Positions 21,986-33,365 of a DNA stretch of 64,000 nt are shown in pieces. Below the pieces are notes generated by a model. The model saw nothing but the letters and a program-made list of their open reading frames with translations, made no database searches and was not told the origin of the DNA. The stretch comes from Whalleya microplaca. Taxonomy: Eukaryota > Ascomycota > Sordariomycetes > Xylariales > Xylariaceae. The first letter of the stretch is position 1. Each line of letters starts with the position of its first letter. The stretch is from contig MU385713.1 in the NCBI GenBank assembly GCA_022497155.1, positions 806,001 to 870,000 on the forward strand. The letters run 5' to 3'. The translations under genes were made by a program, and so were the position numbers.

Positions 21986-22467
21986 TCAACTGTCCAGCCA
22001 ACTTCCAACCAACCCAAAAACGGCCATTGCAGTAAAAACCCAACGTTGCGGGAACCCAGGGCCCCCAAATTCAGGGTCTAAGCCCATAGTTCCAGGGTAG
22101 AGGATGGCAGACAGGCCGCTGAGCCAATAGACTGAGCCTAGGATTGCGGCCATGCGCATGTATTCTCTCCTGAGAAGTGGCGTGTCGGGTTTCCGCCACG
22201 TATAATACAGCGTGGTTAAGCCAAGCAAGACAGAGAGTGAAATAGTTTGGCCATTATGAAACCTAGCGTTGACGTAAGTAGCACGGTCACGAAGTTTCGG
22301 GTTTCAATTTCTATATGCATGACATTTACAACAGAAACGACGGCGCAGACTTACTTTGCGTGCGGCGGCCACCTGGGGTTGAACATATGCGTGTGGCTGT
22401 AATCCGCGATCGGTGCGCCGAAGATCAAGCAGAGGGAATCAAGTGTGAGGAGTATACGACCAAGCAT
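21986..22467 (-). CDS. Small membrane protein, DUF6640-type
   Basis: Two minus-strand exons, 22467-22355 and 22262-21986, separated by a 92-bp intron (AA|GTAAGT to CGCTAG), give 129 residues. The N-terminal part has a hydrophobic helix and the conserved-looking block DYSHTHMFNPRWPPHAKFHN, followed by two more hydrophobic segments (SLSVLLGLTTLYYTW, and a C-terminal WVFTAMAVFGLVGSW) around YLSG-like and LYPG motifs. This pattern fits a fungal family of about 130-160 residues catalogued as DUF6640, sometimes mislabelled acetyltransferase. Function unknown. No obvious link to its neighbours. Confidence 0.75.
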
Positions 22468-24249
22468 GATTATAAGTCAAGGTAAGTTATTTGGATTTGA
22501 GTTTAGAATTTGTTTGTTTACGTTGTCAACGCGACTCGTTTGGTGGCAGGTGCTAGATGTTTCAATAAGATCTGAATGTCGTATATATAATGATAGCTTA
22601 GAGACCTTCGTGACGCGATTCTAATGCGGCTTGCCGCGAGAAAGATTATTAAGCCCGATGTGATTGTGACAGGCGGGGGATACTAGGTAGCTAGCTAACA
22701 TATGCCTGTCAAACCTTTTCATGGTCGGCATTCGCGAGGTCCTTCGCTCTTAGTATTATTTCAAGTGTCCACTTTGAATCGCAAATTAGACAGGCCCGGA
22801 CTCCGGATTCCACTGATCAATTCTAGTTCATCCTACGAAGCGGCTACACGATGGTAAGGCCACAAATGTAACGAGCCATGTGGTAACCATTGCTGAACCA
22901 ATCAAGGCTTTGTTTCTTCATGTAAACGAAAACAACCATTTCATTCGTGACCTGCACGAATGCCGTATTTTTCTCCTAAGCAGCAGCATGCTTCAAACAG
23001 TTGAAATTCCCACTAAAAGCTTCTATGCTCCCTGTAAGTATCAAGCATCCCATCAAACTACACAAGGACCAATGTGGTCTCCTTCCAAGTCTTTCGATAA
23101 CTACATTGTTTATCTATGTTGACTGGACAGTTCATTGAAGCCAATTAACTCTTAGTGTAACCAGCAACGTACTAGGTCTGCATCCTTACCAGCCGGGATC
23201 TTTACGTCTGTCATGCAGTGTACTGTACTACCTATATGTAGGTCCCATAAGCCTCATATATCCTAGGTACACGCGCCTCCAATTCATCGTATCACAACAC
23301 CTGGACACACATGAAGCTGCCAGGCTGCCTGTGCAGCACCTAGGTATCTGGATAATTACAGTGAATATATTATGTAGCAAACCCATAGCTGGCTATGCAC
23401 TCCGGTAGGTACATGCTGATCATGAAGCAGCACCGGATTTATATCCAATCAGACCTGAGTAGCAACTTTCGAACGCCGGCATTCTAAACAGGTGCTACTT
23501 AACAAGAACATTTTGGAATTTCTCATATCGCCGCTAGCAGTAGCAAGTACCACCACTTGCAAGCTGATGTTTCTCTCTCTCTCTTTTTTTTTTTTTTTTT
23601 TCTTCTTTCTTGTGGGGGGGATGGTGGGGGTTTCCAGCCGTATGTTATTAAACATTCTATGAACTCGCAATTATATTTGAGTGGTTTAGTCCAGCTCGTG
23701 TGATTCAAGTACATACTGCGTATCGCGTCCGGCTGCAACTCACTCGACCGCATCAGTGAGTTCGCTAGTTGACCTCTGCAATGCTGGGTCGTATTTTTTT
23801 TTTTTGGTGGCGTGGGTAATGACGAGACATCGAGAGTCACTATTGAAGGTGGTGCCCCAACTTCGAATTCGAGACTTGCTTGCCCCTTATACGTAAATAC
23901 ATTCGGTTGCCTGGGTGGCTGATAGATGTCAGATCATAACTCAATACCAGGTATCATCGCAACTCCATACGCAGCTACGTTCAGTGTTACACGAGGAAAT
24001 GGAGACAAGCTTTGATGAGGTAACCGAATCAGCCACCGCAGATAACCTACAGACCTCGCTATGATTTTCGCCTAGTCCATGAAGCGGGAAGCCGTGGCCA
24101 GGAGGCACACAACCAACGAACCTTCATCCGCAGCAACGAAAGAAAATTGTGCCATAGTCTGTTTTCTCAGAGCAATTACATCCAGGATGTTCATAAGCTT
24201 AAATGCAAGTTGTCGATTGCTGTAATGTAGGTCTTCGTATAATCTTTAC
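22468..24249. other. Intergenic, no gene recognised
   Basis: Contains a polypyrimidine tract (23571-23611) followed by a G-rich stretch, and a T12 run at 23794-23805. No coding region supported. Confidence 0.5.
23571..23630. repeat. Polypyrimidine tract then G-rich stretch
   Basis: CT repeats pass into a long T run and TTCTTTCTT, then GTGGGGGGGATGGTGGGGG. Low complexity and possibly unstable. Confidence 0.8.
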
Positions 24250-25008
24250 TTATGCGCGATGACTTGCGACCCAGCTAGGATTGCCGTCAATGAGACAATA
24301 TTCGAACAGAGTTCGAGTGATAGTTTCAAAATTGAAACGCTGACGGTCCATATTCCATGTGCACCCCTCAATGTGCTCCGGGTACCGGACTAACTCTTGG
24401 TGTGCTATAGAATCCATACGCCGCTTCAGTCTTTCGCAATAGATGAATAGGCGACCATCCTGATCCGCAACTGGCCACAGGCGGTGTCGTCTGTCTATGG
24501 GCCGTGTCTGACTCGTTTTCTCCCACGAGTCGGGATTCAGTACGAAGGCTAAAGTCTTCACCCTTTGGAAGTCATATAAAAGTATGCTGGCGATTACTTC
24601 CGCATCCTCCCACGGCATGTCCTCATGCACCTCGAACGCGAGATGAGAGGCCGATTTTGCCAGCAGTGCAACATCACCCCCAATCGGGTCAAAAGTCTCA
24701 TTGGCAATATAAAATACGTCGAGGTCCGGGCAGAATTCTCTGATCGGTACAAGACAAGCCGCAACTTCAGAGTGTATAAAGCTGATCTTGAGCATGGCAA
24801 ATTCTCGAGATTCTCGGCACACGTGCATGAGTACCGGATATGCTGTGTATGCAAATAGCTTGGGAATCCTGTCGCTCTTTAAATGCTTCGGAGCATGACA
24901 TACTTCAGACACGTCTTCTGGTAGCGCGAATTCCCATATGATCTGACGTAGCTCAGTGGGCACGCTGCTGAAGAAGGACCGGGATACGTCTCTGCTCTGT
25001 GTCGACAT
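24250..25008 (-). CDS. 2EXR-domain protein
   Basis: Intronless frame of 252 residues from the ATG at 25008. The start FFSSVPTELRQIIWEFALP, then PVLMHVCRESREFA, is the standard N-terminal pattern of the fungal 2EXR family (related to F-box-like openings: proline, leucine and EIW-type helix, then a CRESR helix). A central FCPDLDVFYIANETF block also fits. These proteins form large lineage-specific families in Leotiomycetes and Sordariomycetes and have no established function. No signal peptide or membrane helix. Neighbours give no functional clue. Confidence 0.83.
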   Translation of the reverse strand: MSTQSRDVSRSFFSSVPTELRQIIWEFALPEDVSEVCHAPKHLKSDRIPKLFAYTAYPVLMHVCRESREFAMLKISFIHSEVAACLVPIREFCPDLDVFYIANETFDPIGGDVALLAKSASHLAFEVHEDMPWEDAEVIASILLYDFQRVKTLAFVLNPDSWEKTSQTRPIDRRHRLWPVADQDGRLFIYCERLKRRMDSIAHQELVRYPEHIEGCTWNMDRQRFNFETITRTLFEYCLIDGNPSWVASHRA

Positions 25009-27298
25009 ATTTCAATTGGGAACAAGAATTTCAAGTTCATATAGCCGTTGAAACTTGAGTTGGTTGTTAGAGGACGGTGTATGAGGTTAGTTTAAGAAAA
25101 TAAAGCAGAGAGTTGGCCAAATTTATGAATTTATTACATAGTGCGATGGCTACGGATACAAGCCGAAGTTTTTCCCCAACTCTGATACTCCTATTGCATG
25201 CGTAGGAATAGTAACATTTGTGGGGGACAGGATCTGCATTCAACATTTCTCTTCTTTCATTACTATAATTAACTTAGTTACTCGGGTCAACTACGGAGCT
25301 ACGTCTATATAATTATTTAATATCTGCCTACTATGTTAAAAGCCATATCCTAGGTATTCCACTACCACTTGCAAAACGTAATTCTATGTAATCCTCGATG
25401 TTGCTTTGGTGAGAAGCCATGCCCTAACAAGTCAAACTAGGTATTAAGGCACACTTAAAGGCAAAAATTTCTGTCAAATCAAGTTATGGCTCAATTTGAC
25501 TTGGCTTAACTTGATAGTAACGCTGCCTTGAAGTACCTCAATACCACCCGGTATTGATAAAATCGAGCGAAGTCAATCCAGTATATCTTAAATTGAATTA
25601 ATTCCTCATCTAGACATAGACTCGGGTAATTACGTTGAATTGACGCTGATAAAGGATAATAAGCAATGGGTGGATTTCGAGGAGTTGGTGCTGGCTCGGT
25701 GCAAGTACCTCCCTTAGGAAAACATCATATGCCTTGTAAAAATCTGATGAGATTTTGGGCTGTTTTAATACCCGAACTTGATCTCGAAAATATGAATGCT
25801 AGCCTTTGGGGACACCCTGACAGGGTCCCTAGCCATATTCAGATGTACGAACTAGTATAAGATAGTTGCTATCTTAAAAAGAATTATTTATTAAGACAGG
25901 CAGATCATGTCTTTTCTTCTTTTTTGGATGTATTACTTATGAATCCTACTTACCATGACCAAGGCTTTACCCTTTCAGTTAAATCGTAGTCTATAACTAT
26001 TTGGATTTCGCCTTCTGTAGTTCTCTGATTAAGGGATGATAGTGTATACGAATCTGGTAAAGGTTGACAAATGGTGATTTCTCCGTATTGGAGCTGGGGT
26101 CAAATGAGTTCGTGTTGACTGAGAATGGGGTTAATTAAGCTTTGTGTATCGCAAATGCTCACATATGCATGTGCGGGATCATCACTTTGTACTACACGAC
26201 TGCCGGTCTCCCATGGCAGTGATATTAGCAAAACTCGTTTGAATATGGGCTTGCTATTCTCTACCGAGGGCATATCAGTAAAAAGTTGAGTCCTAAAGCT
26301 ATATAATCATAGCATAAACCGAACCCATCTTTCCGACATAACTGCAAATTGCTCTACTCAGACTGCCAAGATACCCTCAGTCAATAGGTCTGACCTGATA
26401 TGAACCCACTTAGATCAAGAATTGAGCTACAGTATGCTACGGACTTGAATAGAGGGTCATAAAAGTTCTAACGTGTATAGTGATTTATCTATCCCAAGTT
26501 AGACTCCAGAGGGTCTGAATGGGAAGATGAGGAGTGGACTCACCAGAGACGCATGGTGTTCCGTGATAGATGTGTATGAATGAAATGAAATGCTTCGGTA
26601 GAAGAGTTTCTAGACCTGTTAAACTTGCTAGAAGAGGATTCAAGGAGATGGAAGAGGTATAAGATATTGTTGCACAAGACGGATAATCCATTGCATTGGG
26701 ATGCGTGAATGGAGCAAGGCCATTCACCAGGATGCCTATAGTTGGAATAGAGCAGCTTTAATAAAGCAAGAAGATACAACTGTTTGAGATCTGGCTGGGG
26801 TTATTGCTATCACAGGAAAACACCGAGTGGAAAAAAAGGGGTTGGAACTATGTGTTACATGATTTGCAGAGCACGATGCTCAACCAATATACGTCAATGT
26901 AATTATTTCAAAAAAAATTTCCCCTTTCTTAAGTTTAATTCAATTTCTTATAAATCGCCTTCTCGTAGCATATTTATATGATTGCTATAAGTGTGCAAGT
27001 GTGAATAATATTGGCTTCAACAAGGAAGAAACTTTCCTCTTCTTGTTACGTCTACCTTTAGATGTCTTTTTGTCAAGGGCTCTATGAGCCCCTCGAAGTT
27101 CCTGTAAGTACACTTCTCGCAACTAGTAGTTTAAATCTAGATTCTTGATCATTATGAAGTTTACTACTGTATACTCGCTTGCTTAACGTGGATCCGGGTA
27201 AGATCCGTAAATATATATCTTTAACATTAGAATTACACAAAGCCTTATTATGAAAAGTCATAGTAATATTGACCCAGGTTATTAAACACACAGTAAGG
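25009..27298. other. Intergenic, fairly AT-rich, small inverted repeats
   Basis: No gene supported. Around 25470-25560 there are short inverted repeats (GTCAAAT/ATTTGAC and CAATACC/GGTATTG), possibly a decayed element. A 64-codon ATG frame at 25666-25860 has no recognisable features. Confidence 0.45.
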
Positions 27299-28761
27299 TT
27301 ACTTAATATCATCATACCGATCCGAGGCCTCAGTGGAGTATACCTCCCAATCCGTCGTAACCCGTATCTGGTCACCACTCTCGGCGCCATGTAGCCCGCG
27401 AGTGCCTAGTCGCCTACATTAGCACCGGCAAAACTTGACAGAGAGAGAGCCCTGAACTAAAGTGGAGGTCTGCTTACCATTCACGTTCACGAGCGGGTAC
27501 TCGGGCTCGGGTAATCTCTCAAACTGGCGTTCGCTGCTTCTCGTGTTGACCGATTTCTTCAAGGTGGTGGATAGGAAAGACGACTTGAAGATCTTGCGCA
27601 GAGCTGGGGGAATGATGGGCATGCTTGCATTGACAATACCAAGAAGGGGGACGATGGCGGAGAGGAGGGCGATCTGCGAGATGCTGTAGGTACGGTCGTT
27701 GGGGTCAAGATCGAGCATGTACTTGATGCGGACGGCAGTGATGGAAATGATCCTATCGTGAAGTGACTATTAGCCTAGCCTCAGGGGGTCAATAGAAGAT
27801 GGATGACGTACACGAAGCCCAGCCCAAAGACGAAGGTCAGAGCAATCTTTTTAGCTGTGGGGAGCTGAAGACCCCATAGAATGGGCATAGGAAGTAAGAT
27901 GATGATGACATCGATGCCTAGGTCGGACGTTGCACATGCTGTGTACATCATGCTGCTGTCTCCGCAGTGGCCTGGAGTATTCGGATACCATAGCCTGTTG
28001 GGCGGTATGCAGAACAGGGCGGTGCCAAAAAACGCGCCGAACCAGAACGCTCCACAGAGCCCCATAGCGACGTAGACGGCTCTTATGAAGACCGGTTGGC
28101 GGAACACTTGTAGGTAGAAATGCAGGATGGATAGCTTGACTAACGTAACGAGGGTTACCCAGAAGCAGTCCATTATATAAAGGAGCTGCAACGGTTAGTG
28201 ACAGATGCTTTTGCGTCTGAGCGTAAGGCCATACCAAGGAGAAGAGAGCAATCAGTTCCTCGCCTCCTTCTCTTTGTACGAAATCGATGTGGAACCCCAT
28301 TCCGCATTTCACGACAAGGGCCACTGCACACGAGTTCAAGTTAGTAAATGTATCTTCAAATTTACTTCACGAGTGGGAAGTCCTGTCTCGGCAACTGCTG
28401 TCCGGGTACCGTCTTGTTTCGACACTTCCGAGATAAACTACATAGGGAAAGAAGAGCGCATAGCTACATACCTTCAATACCATATCGGGTAGTCATGAGC
28501 ACCTACCGTGGTTCCAACGTTATTATAGTCAACATTCAATAGGATAGGCTGAAGGGATCACGAACGTACCATTGCAAAGAGAATGAGCCAGTCATTCAGC
28601 TGCAGCTGTGCCCGCTGTATCCGCCTTGCCCATAGTCTCAACCCTATCGAGATGTATCCTAGGGACAGGAGAATAGTTTCGACCACGACATCCGTTATTC
28701 CGGGCCCATTCTCCGAAAAGTAGTTTACGAGCGTGCTTGAAGGCGCTGGCGGTGCCGACAT
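27299..28761 (-). CDS. Rhodopsin-like 7-TM integral membrane protein (Pth11-related)
   Basis: Six minus-strand exons (28761-28570, 28502-28472, 28323-28235, 28185-27812, 27752-27478, 27405-27299) join in frame to 355 residues. Seven hydrophobic segments can be counted, among them VVVETILLSLGYISIGL, WVTLVTLVKLSILHFYL, FWFGAFFGTALFCIPP, DVIIILLPMPILWGLQLP, and a last one ending in NASMPIIPPAL. The stretch FCIPPNRLWYPNTPGHCGD and the motifs ILLPMP and RIKYMLDLDPND are typical of the fungal rhodopsin domain (PF20684) found in Pth11-like receptors. No N-terminal CFEM domain is present. Exon 2 is only 31 nt; it closes the frame between two phase-matched introns. Presumably at the plasma membrane; ligand unknown. 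Confidence 0.88.
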
Positions 28762-30600
28762 GGCGTCTTACGCGTCTAAGACTCCGTGGGACGCAAGCAC
28801 AAAAACGGGCGTCGAACGACGGTCGAACGACAGGACGCACGTTGTCAAGTAAGACAAGTGGTACGATCCACAACTATATCTAAAGGATGTAAAGCCACGT
28901 TATCCCCACGGCCATTTGAGAGCAGGACAAAAGCTATTTCAAACCCAAGAAAAGGGAGGCGTAGTTAGGCGGAAGCAATTCGATGCAACACACCTGGATC
29001 AAGAAAAAAGGATCTCGGAGCGGAACACGGTTTGATCCTCACGTTCAGTTCTCAGTGTGATCTCCGGTGGCATACATCCTTGCCTTCAGCGGAATTCAAG
29101 AGAGAACCAGAAAACCAGAACTGCTTGGTCTGGAAATCGAGCGAGGGGTGGGAAGCCTTCTGGAGGCAGTACTTCGGGGCACCAGATCAATGTCGCTCAC
29201 GTCAGATACAGCTTGGTAGTATGCAATGCAACACAATACAGTCATTGGTATGCTCCTCGCCGACGTCCGCCCAGAGGTGCATTCTCAGCTTCGACCACGA
29301 GAACTCAAGACATTATGACTAATCATCCACTATGCTGCCGATTGCTATGGGGTGGTAGCATGAACCCAAATAACATGATTCTGCTCGGCTTTCCATACGG
29401 CTTCGATGTAAAGGTTGTATCAGGCTGGTGGTGCATTATGGGCTTTGGAAGGATTCCAATGAATATGCAACCAAGTGGCGTACTATGTAGTGCGAACCAA
29501 GTCTACACGGTAATGTATACTGCCGACACATGTTAGAATTGGCCTAATTGGTGCTCCAGTACCTTTGTGGGTGCGTGTGGTCATAGTGTGGTCGCATTGC
29601 ATTGTAGGTATACATAGTATCTATCTGTCTTGCCTTGGCATCTGAGAGGATGCAAAGTCCTTGATATGGCTGTGCAAATCTGACCCACCCGCTACAGATG
29701 ACTTCATTAACTTCTCCAATGTCGTAGGGGAGGGTATAAACTGGACACCGATCTGACCTTTTCGTGTTACGGTGCAGTCTATTTCGCTCGGGTTCGCTTC
29801 AGTTGTCGAAGAACGTGTCGTTCAAAACGACAGCAACCCAGAGAAGGGTTGCTTTAATTAATTGGGAACAGATCCATAAATGCAACAAGAACGAAAACAA
29901 GCTCATCTACGAACCACCCACCAATGTCACATGGCCCCTGACTTACGAAAATTTCAAGAATGATTGAGGGGTTTTTGCGTGCATCTGCAGAACGGTTGCG
30001 CACGACACAGCATTAACTTGCTTTCTCGTGAATATTTGAGCCTTTGCGGCTGAACTCGCTCCTCCTTGAGTCTCGTCAATGCTGTGGTTGCTCTTTTTCC
30101 CCGTCTCCCTCTTTTTGTTGAGGTGCTGCCTGCAGTAGATGAGTTATGAATATGGGCCGAGTTGGCATTAGTCCTGAAGTCCCATGCATATTTCGAAGTT
30201 GTAGGTAATTACTAGCATAATACCTAGGTAGACGCAACCTTGAGTTACGCCTTTCTTATTAGGCGCCAGTGGAGGACTTCCGCATACATTAAGTAGGTGG
30301 CTGAACGCCGATGGCATCTCAGCGGGTCTAGTTTGTGAGACAATTCAACCTTTCAACGCTCTGGCGCTAGCGTACAGACCGGACCGGACGGGTAGCCCAC
30401 AAAATAGAGTTAGTGTCCGCTGTGGAGAGAGACGGGGAGATGGAGACGTGGGGACCAGATCTGGTGGGAACATTGACTGATTTGGAAAACTCACCACATC
30501 TCTTGTTGTATATAAATAAATTGTGGTATTCCGACATCTACCAGTTGCTTACTACAGGCAGAGTTAATTAGAAAGACCGATTGCGCACTTAAGCAATCGT
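28762..30600. other. Intergenic, left flank of the AT-rich island
   Basis: Normal base composition up to about 30.6 kb. Open frames on the plus strand (for example 29057-29536) lack conserved features, so I do not call a gene. Confidence 0.5.
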
Positions 30601-31195
30601 AAATCGAGCTAAAGCTTTTCGGTTAGCAGGAATACGCCTTAAATACTTTAGGGATAAAGTGTGGCGCATTTGCCTATATCGGCATAAGATATCTGGTGTA
30701 TTAAAGAAAGCTTATAACGAAGGAGGCTATTTTTTACCTATAATTACTTTATAAAGACTTAATTAAACGGTATATTAATTACGTATAGCTTTCGATATAA
30801 AGCAATATTATTTAAGATATTTATAGTGTATATTTTACGGACTTATTAAATTATTTACACCGTTATAACTAGTTATTATTATAACTTTAAACTAATTAAT
30901 AATAGCTAATTTTATTAAATTATTCTCTCGGAATTAGCTCGGGAATTTATTTATATTTATTATTATTTATTATTTTAATTATTATAAATAAGCTTTTTTA
31001 ACCTAATTAACTATTTCGGCTATAATAATTTTATATATAAAAGCTTAAAAATATTAAATAAAAATTATTTTTATTACTTTTTACGTAAATTTTAAAAGTA
31101 TATTTATTTTATTAAAGTTTTTAAGCTATTTTAAAACTATAAATATTAAATTTATAAACGCTTTATTAAAGTTTTATAAATTAATTGGCATAATG

Positions 31196-31487
31196 TGTTA
31201 AGATAAAGTGTTAAAATAAAGCGAAAATGAGATATTAAGTTAAAAATAAATGTATATTAACTGTTAAAGCTATATATATATATTTAATTATTTAGTAATA
31301 TTTGTTATAAAAAAGTGAAAAAGATATAAAGGAAAAGGTTAGCTAAATATAAATATATAATCTACTGTAAATTGCCTTATAAAGTGTTTTATAAATACCC
31401 TATAAAGTGCTTTATGACGTGGCTTTAGGGGGCTTTTAGTGGCTTTTAAGCTGCTATAAATACCCGTAATCCCTTTGCCCTATTACA
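31196..31487 (-). repeat. Left LTR of the TRIM-like element
   Basis: 292 bp. Its left half is AT-shifted against the right LTR (TGTTAAGATAAAGTG versus TGTTAGGACAGAGTG); its right half keeps more C and G. Confidence 0.87.
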
Positions 31488-31496
31488 TCCCTCCCT
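31488..31496 (-). other. Polypurine tract of the TRIM-like element
   Basis: On the minus strand AGGGAGGGA lies directly before the LTR start TGTAATAG. This is the expected place for plus-strand DNA priming. Confidence 0.65.
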
Positions 31497-31532
31497 GATT
31501 TTTCAGCTAGCGTCCACGCAGCTGAAAAATCA
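31496..31532. repeat. Perfect 13-bp inverted repeat inside the element
   Basis: TGATTTTTCAGCT at 31496-31508 and AGCTGAAAAATCA at 31520-31532, separated by 11 bp. It could fold as a hairpin in the element RNA. Confidence 0.85.
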
Positions 31533-31627
31533 AAAAAAAAAAAAATGAAAACACGCCCCACACTTGAATGCCTAACCTTCAGATCTGAAAAAAAAAAAAA
31601 TTTTTTTCACCCCAGGGACCTTAGGGT

Positions 31628-31760
31628 AACAGGTCAGATAGCCACAGCTATTAGCAACAGCAGCAGCAGCAGCAGGAGGTCAGGTGACAACAGGTCAGCT
31701 AGCCACAGCTAGCCACGGCTTTCAACAGGTCAGATAGCCACAGCTATCAGCAGCAGCAGG
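31628..31760. repeat. Short tandem repeats and CAG runs
   Basis: Three near copies of CAGGTCAGATAGCCACAGCT start near 31630, 31690 and 31726, with CAG runs between them. They lie in the GC-richer heart of the TRIM-like element. Confidence 0.75.
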
Positions 31761-32309
31761 TTAGGTCAGCTGACCTCCCTGTAAGCCTCCCTTGCTGCTG
31801 AAGGTGACATTCAAGTAATACGGTATATCAGGGTGTAAAAAGGTGTCATCCGATATCGTCGTCCATACAAATTATATACGTATTAATAGCTGGCTATATC
31901 TAGCTATATATTAAGCACAATCAGCTTGTCACTATTGCCTATATAAAATAGACAGGTTTGTATATAAAAATATACGGTCTGGTATCTCTGGTATTATTAC
32001 GCTTTGTATTCCTGGTATATAAAAAAGAAAATTTGTAAATCGTAGGTAATAAGTAACGTGGATGTGATATGGATAAAAGCAGCTGGCTGGCTATCGATCG
32101 AGCATATAGCTTAGTTCGATTTGTATGGGAGATAAGTGGCTATCGGACGAAATAAATAATCCGCGTGCGATATGTCGGATGAGGATAAAGTGAGTCTGAC
32201 AGTAGATATATTTCAAGTGGCTATTGCTGGTGAATTCTGTGCTTCCGTGACGTGTGGTATAAAAGGACTGTTTTGCTCGATTGATCAGAAGGCAAGGAAA
32301 TTAAAGCCT

Positions 32310-32325
32310 ATCCGGGGGTGAGCCA
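32310..32325 (-). other. Putative tRNA primer-binding site
   Basis: The minus strand reads TGGCTCACCCCCGGAT four bases inside the right LTR; its complement ends in CCA like a tRNA 3' end. The tRNA identity was not determined. Confidence 0.6.
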
Positions 32326-32329
32326 AATA

Positions 32330-32621
32330 TGTTAGGACAGAGTGTCGGGGTGAAGCGAAAGTAAGATATCAGGTTAAAAATGAGTATATATTAGCTGCCA
32401 GAGCTATATGTATATATCTGACTATCTAGTGATATCTGTTATAAAAAAGTGAAAAAGATATAAAGGAAAAGGTTAGCTAAATATAAGTATATAATTTATT
32501 ATAAATTGCCTTATAAAATGCCTTATAAATACTTTATAAAGTGTTTTATAACGTGGCTTTAAGGGGCTTTTAGTGGCTTTTAAGCTATTATTAATACTCG
32601 TAATTCCTTTGCTTTATTATA
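32330..32621 (-). repeat. Right LTR of the TRIM-like element
   Basis: 292 bp, same length as the left copy. The first half is little mutated; the second half is AT-shifted (CTTTATTATA versus CCCTATTACA). Confidence 0.87.
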
Positions 32622-33201
32622 ATAATTAAAGTATTTAATAAAGTTATTTAATTAGTTATAAATAAGCTAGCTTAAGTAATATTATAAGTTTTAATATAAT
32701 TAAATAACGCGGCGTTTAATTAAAATATTATATTAAAGTATTTAATATTATTAACATATTATAATAACGGGGTTAATTATAATAACGGGGTCACTTAATA
32801 ACCTCACTTATAAATAAAATAAATAAATTAAATAAAGCACGCACTTATATTAAAAGCTATAACTTTCGGTTATAATTATAAAATTCCTCCTTTTATTATT
32901 ATTTTTTATTTATTTATTTTATTTTTACACACCTTTAATTTTTTATATTAATTATAATTAAAATTAACTCTCGATTTATAAGTTTATTAAATTAAAGATT
33001 ATTTAAAATTATATTCGGATATTTATTTAAAGGAGCTTTTAAAGTAAGGTTTTTTAATTTAAATATAGCTAAATTACGGAGAGTATTTAAAAAAAAAGAT
33101 TTTAAATTACTTATAAATACCGAATTAAATACGCTTATTTTAAGTTATATAGCGAGAATTTAAAAATGCCGGGAAGCTTTTTTAAAAAATGCTAAAGATA
33201 T

Positions 33202-33365
33202 TGTGAGATTTATATTTATATAATTAATAATCTAGGTTATTTATATATAAGTGAAGCTATAGCTATATATATAAAAAGAGGTGGCTATGTCACCTCTTTA
33301 ATCACACACTTGTGGCTACGTTATAAAGGGTGTATAAATATGCTTGGCTATAAGCTTAATAAACA
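33202..33365 (-). repeat. 3' LTR (left) of the Gypsy element
   Basis: 164 bp, plus-strand ends TG and CA. It shares AAGAGGTGGCT and ACACACTTGTGGCTACG with the right copy. Confidence 0.88.

Larger units (their letters stand above)
31196..32621 (-). mobile_element. TRIM-like non-coding LTR retroelement, 1426 bp
   Basis: Two 292-bp direct repeats, 31196-31487 and 32330-32621, begin TGTTA and end TTACA (TTATA on the right). Between them are 842 bp with no useful reading frame. On the minus strand a purine tract (AGGGAGGGA) abuts the 3' LTR (left), and TGGCTCACCCCCGGAT, a credible tRNA primer-binding site, lies 4 nt inside the 5' LTR (right), so the element reads leftward. The interior has CAG runs, short tandem repeats and a perfect 13-bp inverted repeat. 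A clean target-site duplication is not certain: ATAAT lies at 32622-32626 and, one base off, at 31190-31194. Confidence 0.85.

Noticed and set aside
25666..25860. 64-codon ATG frame in the large intergenic region
   Set aside because: No conserved features or splice context; possibly debris of an old gene or element, but I cannot support it.
28549..28569. Using the CAG at about 28549 as first acceptor in the rhodopsin-like gene
   Set aside because: It would leave an intron of only 21 bp; the acceptor at 28503-28504 gives a normal 67-bp intron and correct phases.
29057..29536. 159-codon open frame on the plus strand left of the AT island
   Set aside because: No recognisable motif, arginine- and serine-rich shadow-like composition, and an overlapping frame of similar length; not enough to call a gene.
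31640..31760. CAG-rich direct repeats as a CRISPR-like array
   Set aside because: Units are irregular, adjacent and without unique spacers; they are simple repeats inside an LTR element of a eukaryote.
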